In this document: piece after piece, positions 26,495 to 35,676 of the stretch | Layout: each line of letters begins with the position of its first letter | How positions within the stretch are numbered: position 1 is the first letter of the stretch | DNA from: CAWEWH01 sp963812775 | Lineage (GTDB): Bacteria > Pseudomonadota > Alphaproteobacteria > Rhizobiales > Beijerinckiaceae | Assembly: GCA_963812775.1 (NCBI GenBank) | Contig: CAWEWH010000001.1 | Location: forward strand, 248,001-312,000 | DNA length: 64,000 nt | Direction of reading: 5' to 3' | Notes under the pieces: model-generated | Told to the model about the DNA's origin: nothing | Database searches by the model: none | What the model saw: only the letters and a program-made list of their open reading frames with translations | Translations under genes and position numbers: made by a program

Positions 26495-26627
26495 GGGGCG
26501 GGCTTAGCGTGCGGTGCCGGACAGGGCAATTGCCGGGCGCCCCCGCGGCCGTCTTGGCGCCGCGCAGCTACCCGCGCGCCTTCGTCCCGTGCTAAGGGTC
26601 ATCACCCCAAACATTGGAAGCAGCCCC

Positions 26628-27579
26628 ATGCGACGCACGGCGACCACTGGCGCACTGATCTTCACCCTCCTGGCTGCGCTGCCGGCACTCGCGGCTGGCA
26701 CCGAGTTCGACGCCGATGCCCCCGGACATCGCCGCCAAGATCAAGGCCTTCGGGCGCGTCGTCAATCCGCCCGAGGTGGCGGCCATTTACGCGCCGCTGC
26801 AGGAGCAGGAGCCCTACAAGAACGTCAAGGTGACGCGCGACGTGAAATACGGCCCCGCCGACCGCAACCTCCTCGACGTGATCGCACCCGAGGGCAGCGC
26901 TGGCGGCGCCAGGCCGGTCCTCATCTTCGTGCACGGCGGCGCCTTCACGGCCGGCAACAAGCGCGGTCCGGGCAGCCCGTTCTACGACAACGTCGTGCTG
27001 ATGGCCGCGCGCGGCGGCATCGTCGGCGTCAACATGACGTATCGACTTGCGCCGGCCAATCCATGGCCCGCCGCCGGCGAGGATTTGAAGGCGGCGGTGC
27101 GCTGGGTGATCGACAACATCGGCGCTCACGGCGGCGACCCCAAGCGCATCGTCATCATGGGTCACTCGGCCGGCGCCGTGCACGTGGCCACCTATGTGGC
27201 CCAGCCGCAGTTTCACGCGGCGGAGGGCTCCGGCGTCGCCGGCGCCATCCTGCTGTCCGGCCTCTACGACATCGCCCAGAACGCGGGCGATCCGGAGCGG
27301 GCCTATTTCGGCACCGACGCCTCGAAATACGCCGAGCGCTCGTCACTTGCCGGCCTCGCCAAGACCAAGACGCCGCTCATGGTCGTCCACGCGGAGCTCG
27401 ACCCGCCCGGCTTCGAGCAGCAGGCCAACCTCCTGAAGGAGAGGGCGTGCAAGGAGAGCCGCTGCCCGGAATTCAAGCGCCTCGCCAACCACAGCCACAT
27501 GTCGGAGGTCTATGCGCTCAACAGCAAGGACACTGAGCTGTCCGACCTCATCAACTCGTTCGTGCACGCAAAGCGTTGA
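26628..27579 (+). CDS. Exported alpha/beta hydrolase, frame break after signal peptide
   Basis: The first frame starts at ATG 26628 with a good signal peptide (TTGALIFTLLAALPALAAG). The mature protein lies in a second frame from about 26716: IKAFGRVVNPPEVAAIYAPL, the oxyanion-type LIFVHGGAFTAG, nucleophile elbow IMGHSAGAVHVA (Ser), a late Asp and His in HAELDPP and NHSHMSE. One extra base (or two lost) at 26712-26716 separates signal and mature parts. The domain looks like a carboxylesterase/lipase of the HGG type. It may be intact in the real genome; ATG 26716 alone would leave it cytoplasmic. Confidence 0.78.
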
Positions 27580-27640
27580 GACGTTCCGCGATGGTACTTT
27601 CGCAGGACGAGTGCGCGATACGCGGGACCACTGACAGGCC

Positions 27641-29914
27641 GTGTTGACTCCGACCGTAGAGTTCCGCGGCCTCGCGAACAAAGCTGCGGTCTGGCGCGAC
27701 CGCTGGGGCATCGCCCATGTGCGCGCCAAGAGCACGGGCGACGCCTTCTTCGCCCAAGGCTTCGTGCACGCGCAGGATCGTCTGTGGCAGATGGATGCGG
27801 CACGCCGGCGCATGCTGGGGCGCTTTGCCGAATGGGAAGGGCCGGCCGGCGTCGCGGCGGACATCCTCGCCCGGCAGCTCGACGCCGCCGCTGCGTCGCG
27901 GCGCGACTTCGCGGCGCTGTCGCGCGAGACGGTGGCCATGCTTGAGGCCTACGCGGCAGGCGTGAACGCCTATCTTGGCCAGGCTGACGCCCTGCCCTTC
28001 GAATATTCGCTCACCGGCGGCGCGCCGGAGCCATGGGAGCCGTGGCATTCGATCCTTGTCATGCGCCAGCGCGGCTATCTCATGGGGTCCGTGTGGTTCA
28101 AGCTCTGGCGTGCGGCGGCGATGCGCGCCATCGGCCCCGACAACATCGCAAAGCTGCGCTACGACGATGGCGGCGACGATCTCCTGTGCATTCCGCCGGG
28201 CGCCGAGGCGAAGCGCTGGGTGGCGACGCTGATGGATCTGAAGCCCGCCATCGATGCCGTGGCGGCGCTGGGTCCCGCCGACGCCAACGCCGGCGGCAGC
28301 AACAATTGGGCGATCTCGCCGGCCCGCACATCGACCGGGCGGCCGATAATGGCCGGCGATCCGCATCGCCAGCTCGAGCTGCCAAGCATGTACTTGCAGC
28401 ACCATTTCGCCTGCGATGCCTTCGACGCCGTCGGGCTCGCGGTGCCGGGCGTGCCGGGCTTCCCGCATTTCGGCCATAACGGTTTCGTTGCCTTCGGGGT
28501 CACGCATGCGTTCGCCGACATCCACGATCTCTATGTCGAGCGCTTCGAGGCGGGCGGCGACCGCTATTTTTTCCGCGGTGAGTTGCGGCCGACGACGCGG
28601 CGGCGCGAGACCATCGCGGTGCGAGGCGGCAAGCCCGTCGACATCGAGGTGGTGGAGACACATCACGGGCCGGTCATTGCCGGCGAGCCACGCGCAGGCG
28701 CTGCGCTGACCTTGCGGTCGGTGCAGTTCGCCGAGACCGACCGCTCCTTCGACTGTCTCGCGCCGATGCTGCGCGCCAGGACGGTCGAGAGCTTCTATGA
28801 GGCGACGCGCGGCTGGGGGCTCATCGATCACAACGTGGTGGCGGCCGACACTTCGGGTCATATCGGCCACCGCGTCCGCGCCGTGGTGCCGCGCCGACCG
28901 CGCCTCAACGGCTGGCTGCCTGTGCCCGGCTGGACCGGCGACTACGAATGGAACGGCAGCATCCCGTTCGAGGACATGCCGTGCGTCATCGATCCGCCGC
29001 GCGGCTTCATTGTCACGGCCAACAACCGCGTCGTCGCCGACGGCAATGGCGACTACTTGATGACCGACTGTCATCCGCCCAACCGCGCGCGGCGCATCGA
29101 GGCGCGGCTCGAGGCGTTGCCGCAAGCCAGGCCTGCCGATATGGCGGCCATTCACGCCGACGACCTGAGCCTGCCGGCTCTTGCCATCCGCGACCGCCTG
29201 GCGCGGCTCACCGGCACGACGGGCGCCGCCGGCAAGCTGCGCGAAGCGATCGTCACCTGGGACGGGCGCATGCGGGCGGACTCGCACGGCGCCGCCGCCT
29301 ATGCGGTGTTTCGGCACGAACTCACCGTCCTCGTTCTGGCGCGCTCGGGCCTCGACGCCACGGCGCGCGATCCGCTGACCCGGATTCCGCCCGGTGCCGT
29401 ACCGCTCAACCAGCTTAGGTGGGCGGTGCCGGCCTTGCTGCGCGACGACGACACGGCGCTGCTCGGCGGTACCGATTGGGATGCGGTGCTCACCGAGGCG
29501 CTGACGCGCGCCGCAGCCACCATCGACGGCCGGCCATGGGGCGAGCTGCACGCGGTAAAAATGGTGCATCCGCTGGCCAACGCTTTCCCCGCCGCGCGGG
29601 CGACGCTCGAGCCCAAGGGGCTGCCCATCGGCGGCGACAACGATACGGTCTTTGCCACCGGAGCCACCTATTCGGCCGGCCTCAACGCCACGTCGTCGGC
29701 CGTGGCCCGCTACGTGTTCGATGTGGGCGATTGGGCGAACAGCACCTGGGCCGTGTTCCACGGCGTTTCGGGCGATCCCTTAAGCCCACACTATGCCGAC
29801 CAGCACGCCATGTGGGCGGCGGCCCAGATGGTGCCGATCCTCTACGACTGGGCGACTATCGAGGCCGAGTGCGAGAAAAAGGTTCTGGCGCCGGCTACAG
29901 CGACACCAGCCTGA
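27641..29914 (+). CDS. Penicillin-acylase-family N-terminal-nucleophile amidase
   Basis: A 757-residue protein of the penicillin amidase family. Precursor maturation normally cuts before the nucleophile; here GGSNNWAIS places Ser220 after two glycines, so an alpha chain of about 219 residues would be released. WRDRWGIAHVRAKSTGDAFF and FVHAQDRLWQMDAARR are typical N-terminal motifs. The beta chain has DPHRQLELPSMYLQHH and GDNDTVFATGATYS. Substrates range from beta-lactams to acyl-homoserine lactones and are not predictable. The start is GTG 27641, since an in-frame stop lies just upstream, and no signal peptide is visible, unlike most family members. Confidence 0.87.
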   Translation: MLTPTVEFRGLANKAAVWRDRWGIAHVRAKSTGDAFFAQGFVHAQDRLWQMDAARRRMLGRFAEWEGPAGVAADILARQLDAAAASRRDFAALSRETVAMLEAYAAGVNAYLGQADALPFEYSLTGGAPEPWEPWHSILVMRQRGYLMGSVWFKLWRAAAMRAIGPDNIAKLRYDDGGDDLLCIPPGAEAKRWVATLMDLKPAIDAVAALGPADANAGGSNNWAISPARTSTGRPIMAGDPHRQLELPSMYLQHHFACDAFDAVGLAVPGVPGFPHFGHNGFVAFGVTHAFADIHDLYVERFEAGGDRYFFRGELRPTTRRRETIAVRGGKPVDIEVVETHHGPVIAGEPRAGAALTLRSVQFAETDRSFDCLAPMLRARTVESFYEATRGWGLIDHNVVAADTSGHIGHRVRAVVPRRPRLNGWLPVPGWTGDYEWNGSIPFEDMPCVIDPPRGFIVTANNRVVADGNGDYLMTDCHPPNRARRIEARLEALPQARPADMAAIHADDLSLPALAIRDRLARLTGTTGAAGKLREAIVTWDGRMRADSHGAAAYAVFRHELTVLVLARSGLDATARDPLTRIPPGAVPLNQLRWAVPALLRDDDTALLGGTDWDAVLTEALTRAAATIDGRPWGELHAVKMVHPLANAFPAARATLEPKGLPIGGDNDTVFATGATYSAGLNATSSAVARYVFDVGDWANSTWAVFHGVSGDPLSPHYADQHAMWAAAQMVPILYDWATIEAECEKKVLAPATATPA

Positions 29915-29960
29915 ACGCCTCTGGCCGCACCGCCTCTGGCTGCTTTTGAAGTTGGGTAAT

Positions 29961-30875
29961 TCACGTTCCGCGTCGCGATAGCGGCCCGCCGCTCACGACG
30001 TACACACCGATCGAGATGAGTGCGATCGCAACCCAGTCGACTGCCGACGGCCACTCGCCGAGAATCGGAATGGCCATGATGGCCGTCATCGCCGGGCATG
30101 AGGCGGCGAAGGCGGCACCGCTCGAAGCACCGAGAATGCTGACGGCCCGCCCATAGACCAGATACGAGACGACCGCCGTGAGGAGACCCTGCACGAGCGC
30201 CTGAAGCACTATCGCGCTCATAGAGGCCTCGAAAAGACTGGCTCCGGCCACCAACACATAAGGCGGCAGGTAGAGAAGCATCGAGCCGACCGCGGAGATG
30301 GCCGCGGCATGTAGGCCATCGAGGCGCGCCCGCCGCAGTGCCACTGTGTAGGAGGCAAACGCAAGAGCGGACCCGAGGAACAGCAGGTGGCCGATAGTCT
30401 GTACGGTGCCAATCGTACCACCCGCCCCCCAGACGATTCCAAGAACACCCGTCGCAATCAGCGCGAAGCCTGCTCTCTTCTGCGGCGTAAACGGTTCCTT
30501 CAAAATGGCCGCTGCAAGAATTGCCGTCATCAAGGGCATCACGCCGGGGAAAAGTGCGCCCGCGTGCGCCGCCGGAGCAAACAGCAAGCCCGCGTTTGCG
30601 AACAGAACCGTCGGTGCGCCCCCAAACACAAGCGCCGTAAGTCCAACCCAACCGAGGCGGTCGAAGGCAAGGCCCGCTCGCCACAAATATGGAACGAGCA
30701 CCAGTCCTGCCACAGCGAACCGGATCGCCGTTATGTCCCAAGGCGTGAGGCTCGATCGAAGACCTAGACCGGCCACAACGATGTTGCCGGCCCAGATGCT
30801 TACGGCTGCCAGGCCGAAGAGCGCGCCGCGCATATACTCTGCAGTTGCGCGCTCGCTCGATGCAGTCTCGGTCAT
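29961..30875 (-). CDS. EamA-type (DMT) membrane transporter
   Basis: A 304-residue protein with about ten hydrophobic helices and two EamA domains (first: FGLAAVSIWAGNIVVAGLGL, LVLVPYLWRAG; second: GHLLFLGSALAFASYTVALR, LGEWPSAVDWVAIALISIGV). EamA proteins export or exchange small metabolites; the substrate is unknown. It is divergent from a CGNR-type regulator gene (30965-31567). That arrangement commonly couples a transporter to its regulator. Confidence 0.9.
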   Translation of the reverse strand: MTETASSERATAEYMRGALFGLAAVSIWAGNIVVAGLGLRSSLTPWDITAIRFAVAGLVLVPYLWRAGLAFDRLGWVGLTALVFGGAPTVLFANAGLLFAPAAHAGALFPGVMPLMTAILAAAILKEPFTPQKRAGFALIATGVLGIVWGAGGTIGTVQTIGHLLFLGSALAFASYTVALRRARLDGLHAAAISAVGSMLLYLPPYVLVAGASLFEASMSAIVLQALVQGLLTAVVSYLVYGRAVSILGASSGAAFAASCPAMTAIMAIPILGEWPSAVDWVAIALISIGVYVVSGGPLSRRGT

Positions 30876-30902
30876 TCTACGCCTGCTGCAACGCTTGATG
30901 GA

Positions 30903-30930
30903 TAACCATCTAGATGCTATTTGGTGGTTA
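30903..30930. promoter_or_regulatory. Imperfect inverted repeat between divergent transporter and regulator
   Basis: The 89-base gap between the EamA gene and the CGNR gene contains TAACCA near 30903 facing TGGTTA-like sequence (GGTGGTTA) at 30923-30930, about 14 bases apart. An operator for the CGNR protein is plausible but unproven. Confidence 0.3.
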
Positions 30931-30964
30931 GCCTATCGCCGCAGCCGATGTCAGGCAAGCAGGG

Positions 30965-31567
30965 ATGAATCGTAGTGCTGACCCCTTCGAGTGGAGCGGT
31001 GGCCATCCGGCCCTTGACTTTGTCAACACCTTGGATGAGCGCTCTTTCGATCCGCCCGTTGAGTACTTGGCCACCTATCGTGACCTCGTGCACTTCACCG
31101 GCTTGGCGAAGCTGATCGAGCCATCACGTGCGGCAGTGTTGCGGAATCTGACCGGTCCGTCGTGCTCGCGGATCGTGAAACGCGCACGCGAACTGCGCGA
31201 GCGCGTGCATCGCGTTCTGGCTGCGATGCACGCGCGGCGGTCTGTGCCGCAGGACGAGCTGGATGCGATTTCCGCGGCTATTCAGTCGGCACATGCGGCA
31301 CGCGTCCTCGTGTCCTCGCCATCGCCGAGCCTTGTCAGTCACCGCTGGTCTCGTCCGGATGTAACCGACATTCCGCTGCACGCCTGTGCGCTGGCTATTG
31401 AGCAGCTGCTCGTTGAAGTTGACCGCAAGCGAATCCGAAAATGCGGTGCGTCGGACTGTGACGTCTATTTCGTCGATACGAACAAAGGTCGTCGAAGGCG
31501 GTGGTGCAGTATGAAAAACTGTGGCAACCGCGAAAAGCAAAGGCGGTGGCGCTCGACAACGCGATAG
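30965..31567 (+). CDS. CGNR zinc-finger transcriptional regulator (ABATE domain)
   Basis: A 200-residue protein with an N-terminal ABATE domain (FEWSGGHPALDFVNTLDER) and a C-terminal CGNR zinc finger. The finger cysteines are visible in KCGASDC and WCSMKNCGNREKQRRWR. Members act as putative stress-responsive regulators or toxin-like DNA-binding proteins. The gene is divergent to the EamA transporter and probably controls it. Confidence 0.9.
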   Translation: MNRSADPFEWSGGHPALDFVNTLDERSFDPPVEYLATYRDLVHFTGLAKLIEPSRAAVLRNLTGPSCSRIVKRARELRERVHRVLAAMHARRSVPQDELDAISAAIQSAHAARVLVSSPSPSLVSHRWSRPDVTDIPLHACALAIEQLLVEVDRKRIRKCGASDCDVYFVDTNKGRRRRWCSMKNCGNREKQRRWRSTTR

Positions 31568-31791
31568 GTTTCGCGTCATCCCTCGGCAACAAATCCTCGT
31601 CGGCGGTAGAGATTCGTGAAAGACGCGTTGAGCGCGTGACCTCGCGCGTGGTAGGTGCAGCACAGGCATCCGCCCCCGCGCGATTTTCATTAGCCACTGC
31701 CCGCGGCTTGCGGCTATGCTGGTCCGCGAAAACAAGGCCCGTATGGCGGCAAGGGCCGCGGACAAGAGCGCGGCCGACACAGGAGGAAGTC
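31568..31791. other. Intergenic region before LIV operon
   Basis: The 224 bases between the CGNR gene and the LIV-type binding protein contain no convincing ORF. The last part provides the AGGAGGAAG ribosome site (31781-31789) for the TTG start that follows. I see no clear promoter or operator. Confidence 0.4.
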
Positions 31792-33066
31792 TTGCGCACA
31801 ATTCGACTTGCCACGTTCTCCGCCATGCTCGCCGTTGCAGCGACATGCGCGATCGTGCCCGCATCGGCGCAACAGCCCGTCAAGATCGGCATCGTCACGC
31901 TGCTGTCCGGCCCCGCCGCCGGGCCATTCGGTGTGCCGGCCCGCAACGCCGCCGAGATCATTTTCGAGAACCTCAACGAGGGCAAGCTGCCGGCCCCCTA
32001 CAACCAGAAAGGCTTCGGCGGCAATCCGGTCGAAATGGTGCTCATCGACGAGAACGGCGGCCCGCAAAAGCAGGTGTCCGAGTTCCGCAACCTCGTGCCG
32101 CGCGTCGATCTGGTCATCGGCTACATTTCGAGCGGCGACTGTCTCGCCATTGCGCCGGTCGCCGAAGAGCTGAAGAAGCTCACCATCCTGTTCGATTGCG
32201 GCACTCCCCGCATCTTCGAGGACGCCAGCTACAAATACGTTTTCCGTACCGGCCCGACTGGCACGATGGACCAGGTCTCGATGGCCCGGTACCTCCTCGA
32301 CAAGTTCCCTAACGTGAAGTCGATCGCCGGCCTCAACCAAAACTATGCCTGGGGGCAGGACGCCTGGAACGACTTCGAAGGCGCCATGAAGTCGCTGAAG
32401 CCCAACACCGAGGTGAAGACCTCGCAGATGCCAAAGCTGTTTGCCGGTCAGTTCAGCGCCGAGATCTCGGCCTTGCTGTCGAGCGGCGCCGACGCCATCC
32501 ATTCCAGCATGTGGGGCGCCGACCTCGAAGGCTTGGTTCTGCAGGGGGCGCCGCGCGGCATTTTCGAGAAGCACAAGGTGCTGCTGACCGCCGGCGAGCC
32601 GGGCATCAACCGCCTCGGCACCAAAATCCCGGAGGGCGTCATCATCGGCGGCCGCGGTCCGTTCGGTCCCTTCGCGCCCGACAACGAATACAGCAAGTGG
32701 CTGCAGACCAACTACCAGGATCGCTACAACGTGCCGCCCAACTATGCGACCTACAAGATGATGAACGCGATCCTCGCCGCCAAGGCGGCCTACGAGAAGG
32801 CCCAGAAGGCTGGCGCCACCGCGCCCAACCAGGAGCAGATCATCGCCGCCCTTGAGAACCTCACCTTTGAAGGGCCGGGCGGCAAGGTGGCCCTCTCGTC
32901 CGGCAAGGGCCATCAGGCGGTGATGGACGCGGCGGTCGGCACTACCAAACACGTCGACGGCCAGCTCAAGGTCATCGACATCGTGCGCTACCCGGCCGAC
33001 AAGGTTACCCCGCCCGATGGCGTAAAGAGCGAGGCTTGGATCAAGTCCGGCTTCAAGTCGAACTGA
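31792..33066 (+). CDS. LIV-type ABC transporter, amino-acid/amide-binding protein
   Basis: A 424-residue type I binding protein with signal peptide (FSAMLAVAATCAIVPASA). The mature start VKIGIVTLLSGPAAGPFG is the LivJ/LivK signature; the rest has VDLVIGYISSGDCLAIAPVA and NQNYAWGQDAWNDFEGAMKS. It captures an unidentified amino acid, amide or aromatic acid for the permeases that follow. A TTG start at 31792 is chosen because AGGAGGAAG sits just before it; the first ATG would cut into the signal peptide. Confidence 0.88.
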   Translation: MRTIRLATFSAMLAVAATCAIVPASAQQPVKIGIVTLLSGPAAGPFGVPARNAAEIIFENLNEGKLPAPYNQKGFGGNPVEMVLIDENGGPQKQVSEFRNLVPRVDLVIGYISSGDCLAIAPVAEELKKLTILFDCGTPRIFEDASYKYVFRTGPTGTMDQVSMARYLLDKFPNVKSIAGLNQNYAWGQDAWNDFEGAMKSLKPNTEVKTSQMPKLFAGQFSAEISALLSSGADAIHSSMWGADLEGLVLQGAPRGIFEKHKVLLTAGEPGINRLGTKIPEGVIIGGRGPFGPFAPDNEYSKWLQTNYQDRYNVPPNYATYKMMNAILAAKAAYEKAQKAGATAPNQEQIIAALENLTFEGPGGKVALSSGKGHQAVMDAAVGTTKHVDGQLKVIDIVRYPADKVTPPDGVKSEAWIKSGFKSN

Positions 33067-33090
33067 TCCCACCGAACTGAGCTAGAGGGC

Positions 33091-33109
33091 GGCGGCAGGC
33101 GCTGCCGTC
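33091..33109. terminator. Attenuator-like hairpin between binding protein and permease
   Basis: GGCGGCAG and CTGCCGTC form an eight-pair stem (one G-T) with a three-base loop between the binding-protein and permease genes. No T-run follows. Such hairpins often lower permease expression relative to the binding protein. Confidence 0.4.
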
Positions 33110-33118
33110 CTTCCGCGC

Positions 33119-34015
33119 ATGACCGACATCCCTGCCATCGTCTTTGACGGCATCGTCTATTCCTCATGGCTGTTCCTGATGGCCGCGGGACTGACGCTGA
33201 TCTATGGCGTCATGCGCATCCTCAACATCGCCCACGGCAGCTTCTATGCGCTCGGTGCCTATGCGTCGGCGTCGCTGGTGGGGGCTTGGCTGGCGGCCGG
33301 TTATCCGGCCGTCGGCACCTACGCCATGCTCTTGCTCGCCGCCATCCTGGTGGGTCTCGTGGCCGGCCCCCTCATCGAGCGCGGCCTGCTGCGCTGGATG
33401 TACGGCAAGGACGAGGTGGTGTTGCTGCTGATCACCTACGCGACCTTCCTCATCCTGGAAGACGTGATCAAGCTGATCTGGGGCGTCGACAGCCTGATGG
33501 TCCCGGAGCCCTACGCGCTCCCCGGCAATTTCCAGATCGGCCGCCTGCCCTTCCCCGTCTACAACCTGTTCCTCATCGCCGCCGCTGTCGTCACCGGGCT
33601 CATCGTCGCTTTCGGGCTCTACCGCACGCGCCACGGCAAGCTGCTGCTCGCCGTCATCCACGATCGTGAGATCAGCGCCGCCATGGGCATCAATGTCGAC
33701 CGCATCTATTTCGTCACCTTCGCCATCGGGGCGGGGCTTGCCGGGCTCGGCGGCGCGCTGACCGCGCCGTCCATCGCCGTGACGCCGGGCATCGGCGTTG
33801 AAGTGATCGTGCTCTCCTTCGCGGTGGTGGTGATCGGCGGCCTCGGCAGTCTCGGAGGCGCCGCCCTCGGCGCTGTGCTGGTCGGGCTCGTGCGCTCCGT
33901 CACCGTGCGCTACTGGCCGGAGGTCGAGCTCTTCTCGATCTATGCCGTCATGGCGCTGGTGCTTATCGCGCGGCCCAAGGGACTCTTCGCCAGCCAGGAG
34001 GCGCGCAAGATATGA
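33119..34015 (+). CDS. LIV-type ABC transporter permease 1 (LivH-like)
   Basis: A 298-residue membrane protein. The LivH signature region SWLFLMAAGLTLIYGVMRIL, NIAHGSFYALGAYASASLV and the C-terminal AVVVIGGLGSLGGAALGAVL are all present. About eight helices are expected. It pairs with the second permease immediately downstream (ATGA overlap at 34012) to form the import channel. Confidence 0.92.
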   Translation: MTDIPAIVFDGIVYSSWLFLMAAGLTLIYGVMRILNIAHGSFYALGAYASASLVGAWLAAGYPAVGTYAMLLLAAILVGLVAGPLIERGLLRWMYGKDEVVLLLITYATFLILEDVIKLIWGVDSLMVPEPYALPGNFQIGRLPFPVYNLFLIAAAVVTGLIVAFGLYRTRHGKLLLAVIHDREISAAMGINVDRIYFVTFAIGAGLAGLGGALTAPSIAVTPGIGVEVIVLSFAVVVIGGLGSLGGAALGAVLVGLVRSVTVRYWPEVELFSIYAVMALVLIARPKGLFASQEARKI

Positions 34016-35676
34016 GCTTTGCCCGCGCCGCGATCGCCGCCGCTGTCCTCGGCCTGGTCGGGCTTGCGGCCGCCGCCTTCGCGCCGCAGTCGATCGTCTT
34101 CCTGCTGACGGTATCGCTGGCCAAGGGCCTCGCCGTGCTCGGGCTGCTGCTGCTCATGCGCACCGGCCTCGCCTCGTTCGGCCAAGGCCTCTATTTCGGC
34201 CTCGGCGCCTATACGGCGGCCCTGCTGTCCGAGCGCGCCGGGCTCTACGACGCCCTTGTGATGCTGGTGGGCGGCGCGCTTTGCGCCGCCGTCGTTGCGG
34301 CGATCCTGGGCTTCCTGCTCGCCCGCTATCGCGACATCTTCTTCGCCATGCTGTCGCTCGCCTTCTCGATGATCCTCTACGGTCTCCTGGTGAAGAGCTC
34401 GGCGCTCGGCAGCACCGACGGTTTCAATCTCTACGGCCGCACCTTCGCGGGCCTCGTGCTGCCGCAGGGGCTGGAACGCCGCGTCTTCCTGGCTGCGGGC
34501 GTGGTGGCCGTCGTGGTGACGGTCTTGCTGTTGCACCGCCTGCTCATCGGCCATTGGGGGCGCCTCTCGGCGGCCATTGCCGACAACGAGCTGCGCGTCG
34601 ACTATCTCGGCGCCTCGGTCTACCGCGTCGTCTATGTCAACTACGTGATCGCCGCGGCGCTCGCCGGCCTTGGCGGGGCGCTGGTGGCACTGGCCGTCGG
34701 CCACGTCGACCCCGACATCGTCTACTGGACGACGTCCGGCGAATTCGTGTTCATCGCCATCCTCGGCGGCATCGGCAGCGTTGGGGCGCCTTTCCTGGCC
34801 GCCCTCATCTTCGAGATCCTGCGCACCATCGCCAGCCAGTACGCCCCCAATGTTTGGCAGATGTCGCTGGGCTTCGCCATGCTGGCCATCATCATGTTCC
34901 TGCCGCGGGGAATTCTGGTCGCTGATGTTGCGACGCCGGAGCGAAGCGTGACCGACATCATCGTCACGCAGGGTCTGAACAAGCGCTTCGGCGCCGTCAC
35001 GGCGGCAGCCGACGTGAGCCTGTCGTTCCGCGAGAAGGCCATCGTCAGCCTCATCGGCGCCAATGGCGCTGGCAAGACCACCTTTCTCAACATGGTGACC
35101 GGCTACCTGACGCCCGACAGCGGTCGCATCACCTTCGAGGGCCGCGACATCGTGGGGCTCAAGCCTCGCCAGATCACCCGGCTCGGCCTCTCCCGCTCGT
35201 TCCAGATCCCGCAGCTCTTTCATTCGCTCAGCGTGCACGAGAACCTGCTCGTCGCCGAAGGCATCGCCGGGGTCGCCAATCCCGAACGGTCGGTCGACGC
35301 AATGCTCGAGCGCTTCGCGCTCACGCCTTACGCGAACCGCTCCGCCGGGCTGTTGCCGGAGGGCATCCGCAAGCTCCTCGACGTGGCCATGGCGCTGGTC
35401 GGCCAACCCAAGGTGCTGCTGCTCGACGAGCCGACGAGCGGCGTCGCGGCCGACGAGAAGTTCGGCATCATGGATCTGGTGATGGGCGCCGCCGCCGAAG
35501 CCGGCGTGACGATGCTGTTCGTCGAGCACGACATGGATATCGTCTCGCGCTACGCGCAGCGTGTGGTCGCCTTCTACGACGGCCGCGTCATCGCCGACGG
35601 GGCGCCACGCGACGTGCTCGCCACCGCCGAAGTGCGCCGCTACGTCATCGGCGAGGACACCCATGCTGCGGCTTGA
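34012..35676 (+). CDS. LIV-type permease 2 plus ATP-binding domain (apparent LivM-LivG fusion)
   Basis: One continuous frame encodes a LivM permease (residues about 1-305: GLASFGQGLYFGLGAYTAAL, FVFIAILGGIGSVGAPFLAA) followed directly by LivG (LNKRFGAVTAAADVSLSF, Walker A GANGAGKTT, Walker B LLLDEPTSGVA). Such fusions exist in Bradyrhizobium relatives. However, the next frame gives a normal-looking LivM tail (WSLMLRRRSEA) stopping at 34949-34951. There a GTG at 34948 would start LivG as VTDIIVTQGLNK with a GTGA overlap. One surplus base near 34915 could have fused two separate genes. The signature motif of LivG is degenerate (LLPEGIRKLLDVAMAL). Confidence 0.82.
   Translation: MSFARAAIAAAVLGLVGLAAAAFAPQSIVFLLTVSLAKGLAVLGLLLLMRTGLASFGQGLYFGLGAYTAALLSERAGLYDALVMLVGGALCAAVVAAILGFLLARYRDIFFAMLSLAFSMILYGLLVKSSALGSTDGFNLYGRTFAGLVLPQGLERRVFLAAGVVAVVVTVLLLHRLLIGHWGRLSAAIADNELRVDYLGASVYRVVYVNYVIAAALAGLGGALVALAVGHVDPDIVYWTTSGEFVFIAILGGIGSVGAPFLAALIFEILRTIASQYAPNVWQMSLGFAMLAIIMFLPRGILVADVATPERSVTDIIVTQGLNKRFGAVTAAADVSLSFREKAIVSLIGANGAGKTTFLNMVTGYLTPDSGRITFEGRDIVGLKPRQITRLGLSRSFQIPQLFHSLSVHENLLVAEGIAGVANPERSVDAMLERFALTPYANRSAGLLPEGIRKLLDVAMALVGQPKVLLLDEPTSGVAADEKFGIMDLVMGAAAEAGVTMLFVEHDMDIVSRYAQRVVAFYDGRVIADGAPRDVLATAEVRRYVIGEDTHAAA

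Noticed and set aside
27551..29761. A 736-codon minus-strand frame opposite the acylase gene
   Set aside because: Shadow frame; the plus strand carries the catalytic GGSNNW motif and ordered family motifs.
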